64,000 nt of DNA from Caecitellus pseudoparvulus (lineage: Eukaryota > Bigyra: Bicosoecida): assembly GCA_965644315.1 (NCBI GenBank), contig CBFFRQ010000030.1:310001-374000 (forward strand). Reading direction: 5' to 3'. The position numbers and the translations under genes are program-made. The first letter of the stretch is position 1; each line of letters opens with the position of its first letter. Shown piece by piece: positions 49,705-61,900 of this stretch. The notes under the pieces were generated by a model that searched no databases, had not been told where the DNA came from, and was given only the letters and a program-made list of their open reading frames with translations.

Positions 49705-50622
49705 ATGTCAGCTGAAGCCGCAGACGGCAAGCAGGTGAAGCTGGAAGCCGCCAAGAAGAAGTGGGACACGTTCAGTGACCTGTACGCCCACTGGATGCAG
49801 CAGTGGAGCCTGCCTCTCGCGGCCACCCTCACGACGCAGCTTCAAACACGAGTTCCTGCAGCTGAGAAACGAGGCCTGCCCAAGCTCGTGGTTGACGTGG
49901 GGTGTGGGCCAGGAGTGGGGTCCGCCCACGCGGCTCGCTGCTTGCCGGCAGACTGGACCATGAAGGCATTCGACTTGTCGCCCGAGATGGCCAAGCGAGC
50001 CGCGGAGGAGCTGCAGAAGGTGGAGGATGGCGCCGGCGCAGCTGATTCCGCAGAACCCAGGCTGAGCGCAGGCGTCGCCCCAGCTGACTCCCTGCCCCTG
50101 CCAGACGCCAGCGCTGGTGCCATCATGTCCAACCTGTGCCTCATGATCACCCCTGATCCCGACGCGGCGCTGGCTGAGCTGCGCCGCGTGCTGGCGCCGG
50201 GTGGCGTGTTGGCCTTCAGCGTGTGGGGGCGCCCTGCGCAGTCACCCATGTTCACCCTGACGGGGAAAGCCATGGAGGAGGCAGGCCTGGTGTCGCCTTC
50301 TCCCTCGAGCCCTAGCCCTGGCCCCACCAACTTCACCCTGGGCCAGGACAAGGACGCCTTGCGGGAGCGAGTCAAGGCTGCCGGCTTCGACAGCGTGCTG
50401 GCGTGGCACGTGCAGGCGGCGCTGCCTGCGACGACCCCTGAGGAGGCAGCGGCCTTCCGCTGGGCCATGTCCCTGCACCCAGCCTCTGGCAAGCCCCTGG
50501 AGGAGGAGTGTGATGCGGCAACCAAGGACCAAGTGGTCACTGCCTGGACGGCAGCCTACGCTGAAGTCATGGCAGAGGGCAAGCCCATCGCACTGGACAC
50601 CACCGTCATCGTGGCCAAGTGA
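49705..50622 (+). CDS. class I SAM-dependent methyltransferase
   Basis: One exon, 305 residues from MSAEAADGKQVKLEAAKKKW. Motif I is LVVDVGCGPGVGS (SAM binding), followed by an acidic residue after the second strand (MKAFDLSPEM), motif II/III region (PLPDASAGAIMSNLCLM, then AELRRVLAPGGVLAFSVWG), the usual order of a UbiE/COQ5- or Methyltransf_11-type enzyme. There is no organelle-targeting peptide evident. The substrate cannot be told; the AEL.RVL.PGG segment is shared by small-molecule methyltransferases. A Ser/Pro insert (SPSPSSPSPGP) precedes the C-terminal third. Confidence 0.82.
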   Translation: MSAEAADGKQVKLEAAKKKWDTFSDLYAHWMQQWSLPLAATLTTQLQTRVPAAEKRGLPKLVVDVGCGPGVGSAHAARCLPADWTMKAFDLSPEMAKRAAEELQKVEDGAGAADSAEPRLSAGVAPADSLPLPDASAGAIMSNLCLMITPDPDAALAELRRVLAPGGVLAFSVWGRPAQSPMFTLTGKAMEEAGLVSPSPSSPSPGPTNFTLGQDKDALRERVKAAGFDSVLAWHVQAALPATTPEEAAAFRWAMSLHPASGKPLEEECDAATKDQVVTAWTAAYAEVMAEGKPIALDTTVIVAK

Positions 50623-50694
50623 TGCCGCCCGCCGTGTGTAGCGGGCCAATACGACTAAAATGCATGTTCATGTGGCAGCCCGCCCCCCCCTCCG

Positions 50695-53220
50695 TCACCT
50701 GCCCTGGCTGTACCCCCCTGCCCCGCGCACCGTGTACCTCGTGAAACCGTCCACGCTGCCGCCACTGGCGTGGGTGTAGTACTGCCCGGAGGGGGCCGCC
50801 GTGGCGGGCGTCATGCCACCACTGCTCGTCAGGGTGGGCGTGGCTCGGATGCGGGACAGGATCTCCGTCGCAGAGGGCGAGCTGTCTGCCGGGGCATCGC
50901 CTTGCCCGCCGCCGCTGCCACCGCCGCCGCTCAGCATTTGCGACAGGCGCTTCTCCGTGTCTGCGATGGCGGCGGCGCTGCGCCTGCGGCCACGCTGCAC
51001 GCCACCCACGTCCCCCCCTTCATACCCACCCCCACCAGGTTGGATGTGGGGGGCGGCGCCACCCGAGGGGGGGGTGGTCCCTCCAGCAGGGGGGGGTCGT
51101 CGCCCGCTCGTCGGGGAGTGCGCCACCACCACCTGCTCCTGCAGGGCTCTGACCTGCTTCTCTGCCTTGTTCCGGGCAGTCTCTGCCGCAGCCAGCTTGG
51201 CCTCCAGCGCAGCGATGCCCGCCTCTGCCTCCCGACCCCGCCCCTCCCAGTGGTTTGCGTACTCCTCCCACTCCTGCACCAGCTTCGTCTTGTCTGCAAT
51301 GTCCGCCCGCGCGGCAGCCAGAGCAGCCTCCATGGCCCCCGTGCCGCCGGATGCTGGCGCGGGGGCGGACCCCGCCGGGGAGCTGCTGGACACGGCGGAG
51401 CGTGCCTCGGCCAGCTGGGCTGCCAGCCGCCCCGCCTCCGCCTCCGCACTGGCCAGGCGGCTCTCCAGGGAGCGCTTCTCTGTGGCGGCGGCCGCCTGCA
51501 CGTCGTGCAGCTCGGATTTGGCCAGGGCAGCGGCGTCTTTGGCGCTGTGCGCCTCCGCCGCTGCCTCGCGCAGACGGGCCTGCAGCGAGTCCAGCTGCGC
51601 ATTCAACTGCGCCACCTGCGTCTCACGAGCCTCTGCCTCTGCCACGGCCTTGTGGGACGTCTCCTCCGCCGCCTTGCTGCGCCGGGTCACCTCGCTCAGC
51701 TGCTCGCGCAGCGTCGCCACCTCCCCCGCCGCCTCCGCCTGCGCAGCCTTGGCTTCCCGAGCAGTGGCAGCAGCAGCATCGGCCGCCTTGCGAGACTGCG
51801 CCGCCGCCCGAGCGTCTGCGTCGGCCACTTGCTGCTGCAAGGTCCCGATGCGGTGGTGAGCGTCATCCAGAGCACTCTGGGCGGCATCGGCGCGTGCGGT
51901 GGCCTCGTGTGTCGCGGCGTTGGCACTTGCCAGTGACTCCTCCAGCTCCAGCACCTGGCTCTCTAGGGTCGCGAGGGCCTGCGCCTGCTGCGCCAGCTGC
52001 GCCTCCAACTGCTCCGTGGTGGAGGAGGTGGAGCCGGGAGACCCGGCAGGCGCCCCCCCCGCCCGAGGGGACATGTGGGCCGACCGAGCAGGTGAGGCCG
52101 GCCCCCCCCCCGCCGACATGGGGGAGCCAGCCCGCGACGCCGCGCCCTCTGCCTTCCTGCGCTCCGCCTGGGCCGTCTCCAGGCGCGTCTCCAGCGCCGT
52201 AATGCGCTGGCGCAGGGCGGCCTCTGACGTGGACCGCTCTGCGCGCTCAGCCTCCAGCTGCGCCTCGAAGGCATCCGAGCGGTCCTTCCACTGCCCCGCG
52301 ATGTCGGCATTCTCCGTCGCAGACTGCTCCATGGCCAGCAGCTGCGTCTCCAGGTCCTTCAGCTCCCCGTCCAGCTCCGCCACCCGCGCCGTCAGCTCAT
52401 CCTTCTCGCTCTGCACCATTTGGCGGAAGGTGCGCTCTCGCCGGGCACGGGCATGGGCGTCCGCGATGTCCTGCGAGGGGGGGAGGGGGCGCAGCGTGCA
52501 GTTCAGCGCGGTGCCAGGACTTGTGACGCGCTGCCACCACGCACATCTCCGCGCTTCTGCCACACGGCAACCTCCTCCTTCAGGCGGGTGAGCTTGGCTG
52601 CCAGGGTGGTCAGCTCCACCCCCATGCCTGGGTGAGCCGCCGCCACCTGTGAGAAGTCCTCCAGCTCCAGGTGGGATGGGGACTGCATGGTGGCGGCAGA
52701 CAGCGCAGGGGACGCGGCAGCGCGCGCAGGGGTGCTGGGCTCCACGCCAGTGCCTTGCGGCGCCAGAGGCGGCGACGTGACGCCAGACAGCACCGCTGCC
52801 TCTGTGTGAGGCTCGTGCACTGCCAGCACGCCGCCCGAGCCGCCAGCTGGCGTGCGCAGGTACAGGTAGCACCCCCCATCAGCCATGAGTTCTGTGCGGG
52901 GCGCGGGGGTGTCAGGGGGCGGGTGCGAGGCTGAGCAGATGGTGGAGGGAAACGGCAGCACTGCCGCCCGGTCACGCACGGCTCATGGTGGTGCCGGCAC
53001 ACGCTGCTTCGCCTTGCCCAGCTGCATCCAACAACGCCACGACGATGTCCCCGACCATGTCTTCCCCTGCGATGTTGCGCAAGTTCAGGCGCTCCACGCT
53101 CCACGTCCCAGCAGCCGGCGGCAGCGTGTAAGTGAATGAACTGTCAGGCGTGCGAAGCACGAGGTGCCGCTCCTCCGGCCCGGCATCCTGCAGCACGAGC
53201 GTCGCAGACCACAGGGCCAT
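50695..53220 (-). CDS. long coiled-coil protein
   Basis: Three exons: 53220-52980 (MALWSATLVLQD...), 52891-52545 and 52470-50695, both introns with gtgcgt donors; about 787 residues. The N-terminal ~80 residues are beta-rich (LVLRTPDSSFTYTLPPAAGTW) and might be a small globular domain. Residues ~200-650 are a near-continuous coiled coil (KDELTARVAELDGELKDLE, RITALETRLETAQAE and so on) broken by a Gly/Ser/Pro hinge. The C-terminus is Gly/Ser-rich. Such proteins act as scaffolds of cytoskeleton, Golgi or centriole; no specific family is recognised. Confidence 0.65.
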
Positions 53221-53759
53221 GGCGCCCTGTCCCTCCCTTGTGCTGGTTTCAGCGCAGTCTGCGCCGGTGGGTGGCTGCAGCGGGCTGCACGGCGGCGTGA
53301 CACCAGGCGCCACCCTTGGGGTGTCCTGCAACGAAACGCGGAATGAAACTCTGGTGCAAGTGCACCTGACCAGGCACACACTGCAAGGCGCCTGACCACG
53401 GCAGAGTGAGGCCAAGAGTGATTCAAAACGTTGGTTTGAAGAGTAGTGTCTGGACTCTCTGCTGTGGTTGAGGACTTGCAGGGCGCATCGTGGTGTGGGG
53501 CAGGTTCCGCACCGCAACCAGACTGCACGTCACATCACAACAGTCCCCGCGCCCAGCCAAACCTGACACGGCAACGCAGCCAGACACGGTGCATGGCTCG
53601 CCATGCACCACTTGATGCTCAGTCACAGCTCGCGAAGCCCAGGCCTCATGCCCTGCTCGCACAGCGTCACCCGTGCAGAGCGTCGAGCACTGTTGCCCGG
53701 CAAGCCAGCACACGGCCCAGTCTCCACTGTGAGGCCAAGGCACCTACGCCACGGCAGGG
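53221..53759. other. divergent spacer, coiled-coil gene / TTLL
   Basis: 539 bp between two head-to-head starts. No coding segment or RNA gene is supported. Confidence 0.35.
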
Positions 53760-56700
53760 ATGGAGGAGGAGCGCACTGGGGAAGGCCCACGTAGTGTGGG
53801 TGCTGCAGAGGGCCCCGCACACAGCGACAGCGACGACGAGGCAGGGAGCGACACGGGGCAAGCAGAGGAAACCCAGCTGCCCAAGCTCGCTGCTGTGCCT
53901 CTGTTGCCGCCCACACAGCTGAGTCGGTGGGTGCCCCGGCACAACATCAGCTTGAGCAGGGCCGGGTATGGCGTTGTGAAACGCGTGGCCAAGCGCCTGG
54001 GGTGGAAGCCGGCCAAGCTGGCCAAGTGCAGCTTCGCATGGATGGACCGGTGGGGGCCAGCCGATGTGCAGCGTGTCGTGGACTACAGGCGCAATCACTT
54101 CCCAGGTAAGCCGGTGCAGGCGTCTGACAACTTGCCGCGCGCGTGCTAAGCCATGCAAATGTGGCTGTCTTTGGTTGGGTGCGCTGTGGATGCCCTGCGC
54201 GCCCCACTGGGGCCCCGCGAATTCGTAACGGTACAGCGAGCCGCCGCAGCAACTTCCGCACTTGGCGGGGTGCCCCCCGCGGCCTTCGCAGGCATGCACA
54301 GCATCGCGAACAAGGGACCCTTGGCACGAAACATGAACCGGTTGTGCAGTGGTCACCCTGAGGAGTTCTGGTTCATCCCGCCCACATTCATCATGCCTGC
54401 GGGTGGGTGGGCGCACGCGCCTCAGCGTCGCAGAACCCGGATGCGTACACTTCACCCCCGGCTCCCGCACAGAGCGCGCCGACCTGCGAGAGTTCATGGA
54501 GCGCGGCTGCTCAGGGCTGCGCTTCCGCACGCCCTCGGATCGCCTCATGCAGCACCTGGGAGCACAGGCTGCAGCCGCACCGAAACGCAGCAAGCCCAAG
54601 CGGAAAAAGGGCAGCAAGAAGAAGGCCGGAGCCTCGAGCAAGCTGGTGTTCATCGTCAAGCCAGATGTCGCTGCCCAAGGGCGGGGCATCATCGTGGAGA
54701 CGCAGCCAGAACGACTGCTGCAGACGCCGTCCCCCACTCTCGTGGAAGCAGCGCAAGCCAGCAGCACCACACGCGGCAACCCAGAAACTGCAACGGTCAT
54801 TGTGCAGCAGTATGTGCCCCGGCCTCTGACCGTGGGTGGGCACAAGTTCGACCTGCGCCTCTACTGTGCTGTGGTGTCAGTACACCCCACCATACGGGCT
54901 TTCCTGCTGGTGCGTGTGCCCTGCTGCAAGAAACTCGCGACTGTACGGCACTCTCGCGCACACGCCGCACCCTGGCGCTCCTCCCCGCAGACTGAAGGCT
55001 TGGCCCGGTTTGCAACAGTCAAGTACACCCCACCCACGAAGAAGAACAAAAACAGCAGTGCCCGCAACATGCACCTGACCAACTACTCCGTGAACAAAGC
55101 CCACAACAAGGGCCTGCCTGACCTGCTGCCAGTCACCAGCGTGCCGATCGGCGATGCGGCCTCTGTGCCCAACCTGCATGGTGCAGGTGGTGCTGGCGGA
55201 TTGACAGTGGATGACGACCGCCTCTTCTCCCACGGGGCGGCGCTGAGCCACACGCCACACACAAGCCTTGGCCGAGCAGCACTGGAAACGCATGCAGATG
55301 CGCCGCCGTGCCCCACACCAGCACCCTTCCCGCAAGTGGACCCCTTTGCTCACCTACGCCGAGACCCCGCGCTGCGTGAAGTGCGCGGCGTTAAGTGGTC
55401 CCTCTCTGCCCTCATGGCGCACTTGAGGCAGGAGTTGGGCGTGGACACGCCAGCTCTGTGGCGTGACATTCGCCTCGTCATTGCGAAAACGCTCCTCACC
55501 ATCGCGCCAGATCTGGCCCACCAGTACGCCTCTGCATCTGCTGCTGCCGGCAGCTCGGGCGGTGCTGGGCTGCCGTCCGGCTCGGCCAGGCGCAGCGGCG
55601 TGCAGGCGGGAAGCAGCGCCCCCCACAACACCCACAAGCGGGAAGGTGGCTTCATGTGCTGCGAACTGCTGGGCTTTGACATTCTCCTGGACACAGACAC
55701 CACCTGGGCCACGCCCCGCTTCAAACCACAGCCACGGCCTGCGCCAGCTGCTGCCGCACCTGGTGGAGGCGAGCCTGTCACGGGGCCTGGCGATGGGGCC
55801 GCACTGGGTCACCTGGACATGGCCACACCAGGCAGTCCTGCAGGGGGCGTGCGCATTCGCCCCCTCCTGCTGGAAGTGAATCAGTCCCCCTCCTTTGGCA
55901 CAGATGCGCGTATTGACGAGGTGGTGAAGCAAATGGCCATTGGGGACGCGCTGCGGCTGGCGGCCCCCGGGCCACAGTGGCTGCACACGTGGCACAACAA
56001 ACTGACCAAGTGGCGCAGCAAGCATGCGTCCCCGCCGACTGCCGTGGCACCTGCAGGTGGTGAGGCGGCCACTGACCCCACCACGTCACTTCCTTCTGCG
56101 GCAGGTGCAGGAAGTGTCCCTGAGAGCAGTGCGAGCCCAGGTGACGCCGCCTCTGAAAGCTCTGGAACACCGCGTTCCACTGCGTCAACCCCGCGATCCA
56201 AAGCCGTGCCTGGTGTGCCGGCAGGCATGAATGGCGCCATCACTCGCACAGAGCAGCTTCGGTGGGCGTATGAAGACTTTGTCTGCAGTGCAGGGGGCTA
56301 CCAACGACTCCTACCCGAGTGTGAGGCGTCCAGCAGCGCCTACTACACGTCACTCGTGCAGCTCGCGCAAGCGGCGCAAGACGGCTCCGTGCAAGGCAGG
56401 GGCAAAGTGGGGGAAGCCCGTCGAGCAGATGCGCTGGCCAAGCGGAAAGCTCTGCAGGAAGCCAGGGCGAAACGACTAGGCAGGGGGAAAAGCGGCGCGA
56501 GACCCTCCAAGCCGCCACGCCACGGGCAGGTTGCCAAGCCAGGGGGGCTGGGCAAGCCAGTGCGCCGCAGCTGCTCAGATGGAGTGACTGCGCCTTCCCC
56601 AGTGCTGGCACCGGGTGAGGCGAGTGACCAGCGTGCCGTGCCTGGGCTGGCGCGACATGCCTCCATGCCACACGCACTAGCCATGAGGGAGGCTGAAGGA

Positions 56701-57198
56701 CACGGAAGCGGTGGCGTCAGTACACCCCCTTCGCCCCTCTCAGCCAGAGGGCGGCTTCAATCCCCTCCACAAAAAAGTGCACTCCCGTCTGAGCCGGAGC
56801 GGGGCAGCAGGCCCACCCCTGCAGCATGGGCGACGCAGCACGCAGTACAGCGGCACCGTGCTCCGCGCCTGCGCGTGAAGTTGCCCACGCCTGAGTCCAT
56901 GGTGACGCGTAAAAGTGGAGGTGATCGTGCGGCAGGTGGATTGGGGACGGCTCAGCTCGGCAGCCGGGCGTCCGTGCCCAACCTTGCCGTGCCCACAAGC
57001 ACTGGCCTGCCATCTCTGGGGGGGCGTGACGCTCACAGCAGCGGGCGCATCACGCCACTCCGAGCTGGGCACGAACAAGACCAGGCCGGCGAGCGTGCCC
57101 GCTTCGTGTCCAGTGCCGTGGCGCCAGTTGGCGTTGTGGCACAACCTGGCGTGCCATCAGAGCTGGGAGGACTGCTGTGGGTGGCGCCGTTGAAGTAG
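53760..57198 (+). CDS. tubulin tyrosine ligase-like protein (TTLL, probable glutamylase/glycylase)
   Basis: Four exons: 53760-54105, 54292-54402, 54473-54909, 54991-57198; about 1033 residues. Splicing rebuilds the TTLL order: NHFPG|MHSIANKGPLARNMNRL, EFWFIPPTFIMPA|ERADLREFM, LVFIVKPDVAAQGRGI, VIVQQYVPRPLTVGGHKFDLRLY, RAFLL|TEGLARFATVKY, NMHLTNYSVNK and finally LLEVNQSPSFGTDARID. These are the ATP-grasp residues of TTLL enzymes, which add Glu or Gly chains to tubulin tails, mainly in axonemes. The K/D/N positions for ATP and Mg (KPD, DLR, EVNQSP) are present. About 400 low-complexity residues follow the catalytic core. The acidic N-terminus is also variable. Which amino acid it adds is not deducible here. 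Confidence 0.88.
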
Positions 57199-57507
57199 GC
57201 GAGTGGATGCTTGCGGACGCTGGGTGGAGTTTAGGAAGTTAGGCGGGTTGCTTGCAGAGTGCTGCAAGGAGGAGCTTCAGCGTGCTGCTCACGATGAGGG
57301 AAAGACACAATGCCTGACCGAAGAACGTGAACTGGAGCTGGGAAGGAAAGTGTTCAAGCGTTGAGCAACTAAGCATCCGATGGAATGCCAATGGAATTCA
57401 CTGGAGATTGATCGAGGTGAGAGCAACACTGGGAGCTGCCCCCACAGCAAAGGTGTACATTTCCCTTGGTATGGGTGAACTTATGACCTCCTCAGCAGTG
57501 CAGCCCA
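57199..57507. other. convergent spacer, TTLL / ankyrin gene
   Basis: 309 bp of lower GC content holding both 3' UTRs; nothing else is recognised. Confidence 0.35.
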
Positions 57508-58539
57508 TCACAAGCTTCTCGCAGCCCTGAGGAAGACAATCATTCGGCGTCCGTGCCTGGTGCTCGTACCCTGCCAGACGGCATCTCTCCCTGTCGTTGA
57601 GAGAAGCTCAGTGCTGGCGTGCCGCGCCTGAGCTGGAATGGCTCTGTCACCTGTCAACCCAAGCAGCTCCCGAACAACACTTTCGTGGCCACCCTTGACT
57701 GCCAGCCGAAAGGGGGCATCTGACCCTGCCCTGTCTCGAGCATGCACATCCACTGCCCTCACACCAGTCAAAGAAAGCAACAGGCGCACTACATTTACAT
57801 GTCCGTTGCGACATGCTTCTCGGAAGCCACCCTCCGGATAAAAATCACCCCGCGCATGGACATCCACTGTGCGGCCGCCGTTCAGCGCAAGAAGTTCGCG
57901 CACTATGCAAGCATGGCCGTAGAAGCAAGCTCCGCGAAACGCATCCTCATCATTTATGTGCACGTCAACTTCCCGTTTGCCCGTGAGAGAGAGAAGCAGC
58001 CGTAAAACCTCCAAATGTCCATTCTCACAAGCGCTGCGGAGGCCAGCCTCTGGCCCTTGCATATCACGAGCGTGCACGTCAATGGCACGAGCTCCTTCAA
58101 GGCCCAATAATACGTCAACTACTGAAGTGTGCCCATTCCAGCAAGCCATTCGAAATCCAGCCTCAGGCCCGGCCCAATCCCGCGCGTGAACGTCCACCGC
58201 TCGATCACCTGTCAAGGAGATGAGCCCACGCACCACATCCACATGGCCATTGGCGCATGCCAGCCGAAAGCCAAGCTCTGGGCCGTCCGTGTCTCCGGCG
58301 TGCACATCCACCAAATGGCTGCCCTCAAGCTCCAGCAAACCTCGCACCAGGCGCACATCGCCAGCACTGCACGCGGCGCGAAAGCCAGCTGTTGTTTCTT
58401 CGCTTGTCAACGCACCCAACATTGTGCCTGAGGGCTCACGCGCCCCCTCAAGCATTAACACAAGGGATTCAACATCGTTCCCTTCGCATGCTGCCATCCA
58501 CCGTTCAATCAGCCCTTCGGAGCCAGTCTCAAGGTCCAT
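57508..58539 (-). CDS. ankyrin-type repeat protein
   Basis: An open frame of about 343 residues from ATG at 58539 (MDLETGSEGL). It is almost entirely repeats of about 36 residues with the pattern GFR-A-C-x-NGH-x-x-VVR-x-LL-x-LxGxRxVDVHARD, for example GFRLACANGHVDVVRGL and GFREACRNGHVNVVRLLL. This is the two-helix ankyrin unit with an unusual VDVHARD loop in place of the common beta-hairpin sequence. Seven to eight units are visible. No other domain. Such repeats bind proteins. By eye the gene is less GC-rich than its neighbours, and similar ankyrin families are abundant in giant viruses and in protist gene families; origin cannot be decided here. Confidence 0.75.
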   Translation of the reverse strand: MDLETGSEGLIERWMAACEGNDVESLVLMLEGAREPSGTMLGALTSEETTAGFRAACSAGDVRLVRGLLELEGSHLVDVHAGDTDGPELGFRLACANGHVDVVRGLISLTGDRAVDVHARDWAGPEAGFRMACWNGHTSVVDVLLGLEGARAIDVHARDMQGPEAGLRSACENGHLEVLRLLLSLTGKREVDVHINDEDAFRGACFYGHACIVRELLALNGGRTVDVHARGDFYPEGGFREACRNGHVNVVRLLLSLTGVRAVDVHARDRAGSDAPFRLAVKGGHESVVRELLGLTGDRAIPAQARHASTELLSTTGRDAVWQGTSTRHGRRMIVFLRAARSL

Positions 58540-58979
58540 GGCGTGGTGAAACGAATTCCGCAGTTCACCCCACACCTGCGAAGGCAAGAAGCAGACCAGG
58601 ACAGGAAGTGCGCATAAGAGACGGTGCGCTTTATTGACGTGTGTGTATATTCCTCGCTTGTGTCATTCATTTGGTTGCAGAATTTCATTGCCACTAACTT
58701 TGTGGGGGAGGCTGTGGATATCCAGCAAGGCTGCCGAAAACCAAAGCTGTGCGCAGAGAAAAAAGGCTGCCAGCCCACCCTAACTTCTAACAGCGAACGG
58801 GTTGTATCTTCAAGCCTAAAGATATACAGTGAGTGCCTTTGAAGCATGCCAGGGTCGATTGGGATGGCGTTATGGGAAGATGTCGACTCTTGAAGGCGCA
58901 CGATGCTGCCACCGACAAAGTCCGACAATATACCTTGACGGACAGACACTCTCAAGTACGAAGATGCTTGGTGCTTGGT
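58540..58979. other. AT-richer spacer upstream of ankyrin gene
   Basis: 440 bp, visibly richer in A+T than most of the window. It should carry the ankyrin gene promoter and the 3' UTR of the large membrane protein gene. No gene is seen. Confidence 0.35.
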
Positions 58980-61900
58980 TCACAACAGGGATAGGCCACC
59001 TCGACGTCCACGCTTCCGCCCAAGCTGCCCTTCCTCATGTTCGGGCTGTGCCCTGGAAGTGGAGGTGCGTGACGTGGAACGCCTTTGACGATGCACGACT
59101 GCACCAATGCTCGCCTTCCTGCTGTTGCTTAAGCTCCGGAGGCGAGCGCTCACAGTCGCCGATGATAGACTCGCGGTGTAAGTTGCAGCAGCTAGAACTT
59201 CCTCATCCAGCACAGGCACTGACAGTCCTGCCACTGGTGTTGAGGATGCGATGCGTCGCTGTGCTCGCCTGGGCTTCAGCATTGGGTTCTGGGACACTGC
59301 GCTTGGGGCTTGGAGCACCCCAGAAACGTCCACCTTGCCCACCTGTACCTTTGGGCTGTGCACCTGGCTTGCCAAGTCCCTATGCTTGGTCAACACGCTG
59401 CTATGAGTCGTTTGGGGCCAATGCTGGGCTGAGCGAGCTGACTCTGCCTTGCCCAACCCTGACAGCGCAGCGGAGACGACTTGTACAGACACAGTGGACG
59501 CCGATGCCCACAGAGCCGTGCACAAAGACAGAACCCGCCTTGGAAGCAGGAAATACAAACACATGCACACTGGAAGCCACAGCTGCAGCCACAGCACCCA
59601 GTCCGCCGCAGCCAGTGAGCCGCGCAGTGTGCTGGGGCGGAGACTGCCTTCCAAGTTCGCGTTGGGCGCTCCAGCGGCTGCGGCAGAGGAGGAGGACTCG
59701 GCGAACAGCATCACGCGCCAGACGTTGCTGACATGGATGGCGCCAGCGTGTACCAGCACTGCGATGACGATCACCCGCATAATCCTGGTCCGTGTCTGCG
59801 CCTCTGCATGCATGCCGTGCACCATCAACTGCTGTCGAAGGTTGCTCTTCTCCATACCGGGAGCGACAGTGGACGGCAAGCCAACCAAATGACCGACGGA
59901 CCGCTGCTGGTCCACCGCCACGTGCACGTTGTACGGCTCCAGGTACCCCAGCGCAAGCCACAGCAAGGTGCAGGTGAGCATGGCGAGGTAGGCACGCAGC
60001 CACACGGTGGCGGCAATGGCGGGCAGCAAGGCCAAGAAACACGATGCTGCAAAAAGCACCATGTTCCACCACCAAGTGCTGGGCTGGTGCCATCCCCAAA
60101 GATACCCCCATGCTCGCCAGGCGAAAGATGGCACGCCAGTGTGGCGTTCGCGGGCCACACGCCCCTCTGCGATGAAGGCGCCTTCCTCCAGCCTGTTCGC
60201 AGTGCTGTACAGCTTGGCCAGCACAAGAGGGGGGCCCAGGCACACAGCGATGATGAACAGCGCAGCCAAGATGGACAGGCCCACTCTCTGCTCCTCACCG
60301 ATGGTGGAGAAATCAGACACCAGGCGAGACTCACCTGCACGCCCTTGCACGACAGGGAGGATGGCGGTGGCCACAGCGTTCAGCGCAGGCGGCAGCGACA
60401 TCCACAGTGCCAGCGGCAGCACACATGCAACCGTGTCCAGCACTGTCCTGGGCATGCTTTGTGAACCGGAACCTGCCCGAGGCTGGAAAGTGTGCATCGC
60501 CACGCCTGCAGGCGCTGCAGCCGTCGCAGCCACAGCCAAGACCACCAACGGGAACAGCAGCCCCACGTACAGGCGATTGAGACCAATGCCAGACTGGCCC
60601 GAGGCACACACGAACTCGAAGCTATTTGGAGACAGCAAAGACGGCGCACCCAACACCGCAGATGAAAGCGTCAGAGCAGGCGAGGCATCCGTGCGCAGGT
60701 CGCGAATGGCACCATTCAGCTGCAGGAAGATGAGCAGCGCCCAAGCGGCAAAGGCGCGCAGGGATGGGCTGATCCTGCTCCGCAGTGGCGCCAACATGCC
60801 TGCCACGGTGGAGTGGGCCAAGCCAGTCACAGTGCGCACCGCGTCGGACGCCACCCAATGCAAGCCCAACACAGTGAAGCGCAGGCTGGACACACTGGCC
60901 CCGCCCCCTCGAAGCCGTCCTGTGCTTGTCGCATGAACAGTCTTCCGCGTTAGCTTCACCTTCACAACGGCCAACTGCTCGCTACCTGCACCCCAGCCCA
61001 CAATCACACACATGTACAGGCCCAGGGCGAATATGAACGCAGCAGCGATGGTGAGTCCTTGTTGGACCGCGGGAGGACACTTGCGACAAGCACCCCGTGT
61101 CCCTGATGCGGGGGGATAGTGCTGCCAACCAGCTCGGCAGTGGCCGCACAGCTCGCTGGTCGGGTCGTGCCCTTCCGCACACTGCGTGTTCTGCACGAGA
61201 ACAGACGTGTTCCCGCCCACCTCACACGCGAAGGGGTTCGGACATGCCACTGCTGTGATGTCCTCAGCATTCAGCCCCCCACGCGCCAAGCTGAACCCCG
61301 CATTCACCTGCACCTTGCCCCCCGCACACGCCGTGTTCGCAGGACATGGCCCACAAGCGCTGGCACCATCCAGCGAGTATGTGCCTGCTACACACGGCAC
61401 ACACACGCCCTCCGCATCCACAGGCCGCAGAGTGGGCAGGGAGCTGAAGGTGCCAGCGGGACAGGGCAGGCAACGCAGCGAGGCGGGGGTGACTTGGGCC
61501 GAGGCCAGACTTGGGTCCATGCCGAAGCCTGCCGCGCACATACAGCGGGTGCTATTGGCCGCGCTCACACGCCCCACACCCGAGCACAGCGCTGGCAGCA
61601 CTTCCAGCGCCGCTGTGGAGGCCAGAGCCATGCAGGCAGTTGGCGGCCCATCCCATCCCTCTGTGCTGTGCAGCACCGGCGACGCCAAGTTGCTGCTTGG
61701 CGGCGGCACATGCACAGGCGCCACGTGAAAGGTGAGGGCCAAGTCGCCTGGAGCAGTGGGTGCCACAAGCACCTCCACAGCACCTGGCCCGCCACCACTT
61801 GCCACAGTCTGCACTGCAGCTGGAGAAGCCTCCTGTAGCCAGGTTGGCACGCCGCTGCCATCCGGGCACTCGCCACCCTGAAGCCTTCGACCTCCAGCAC

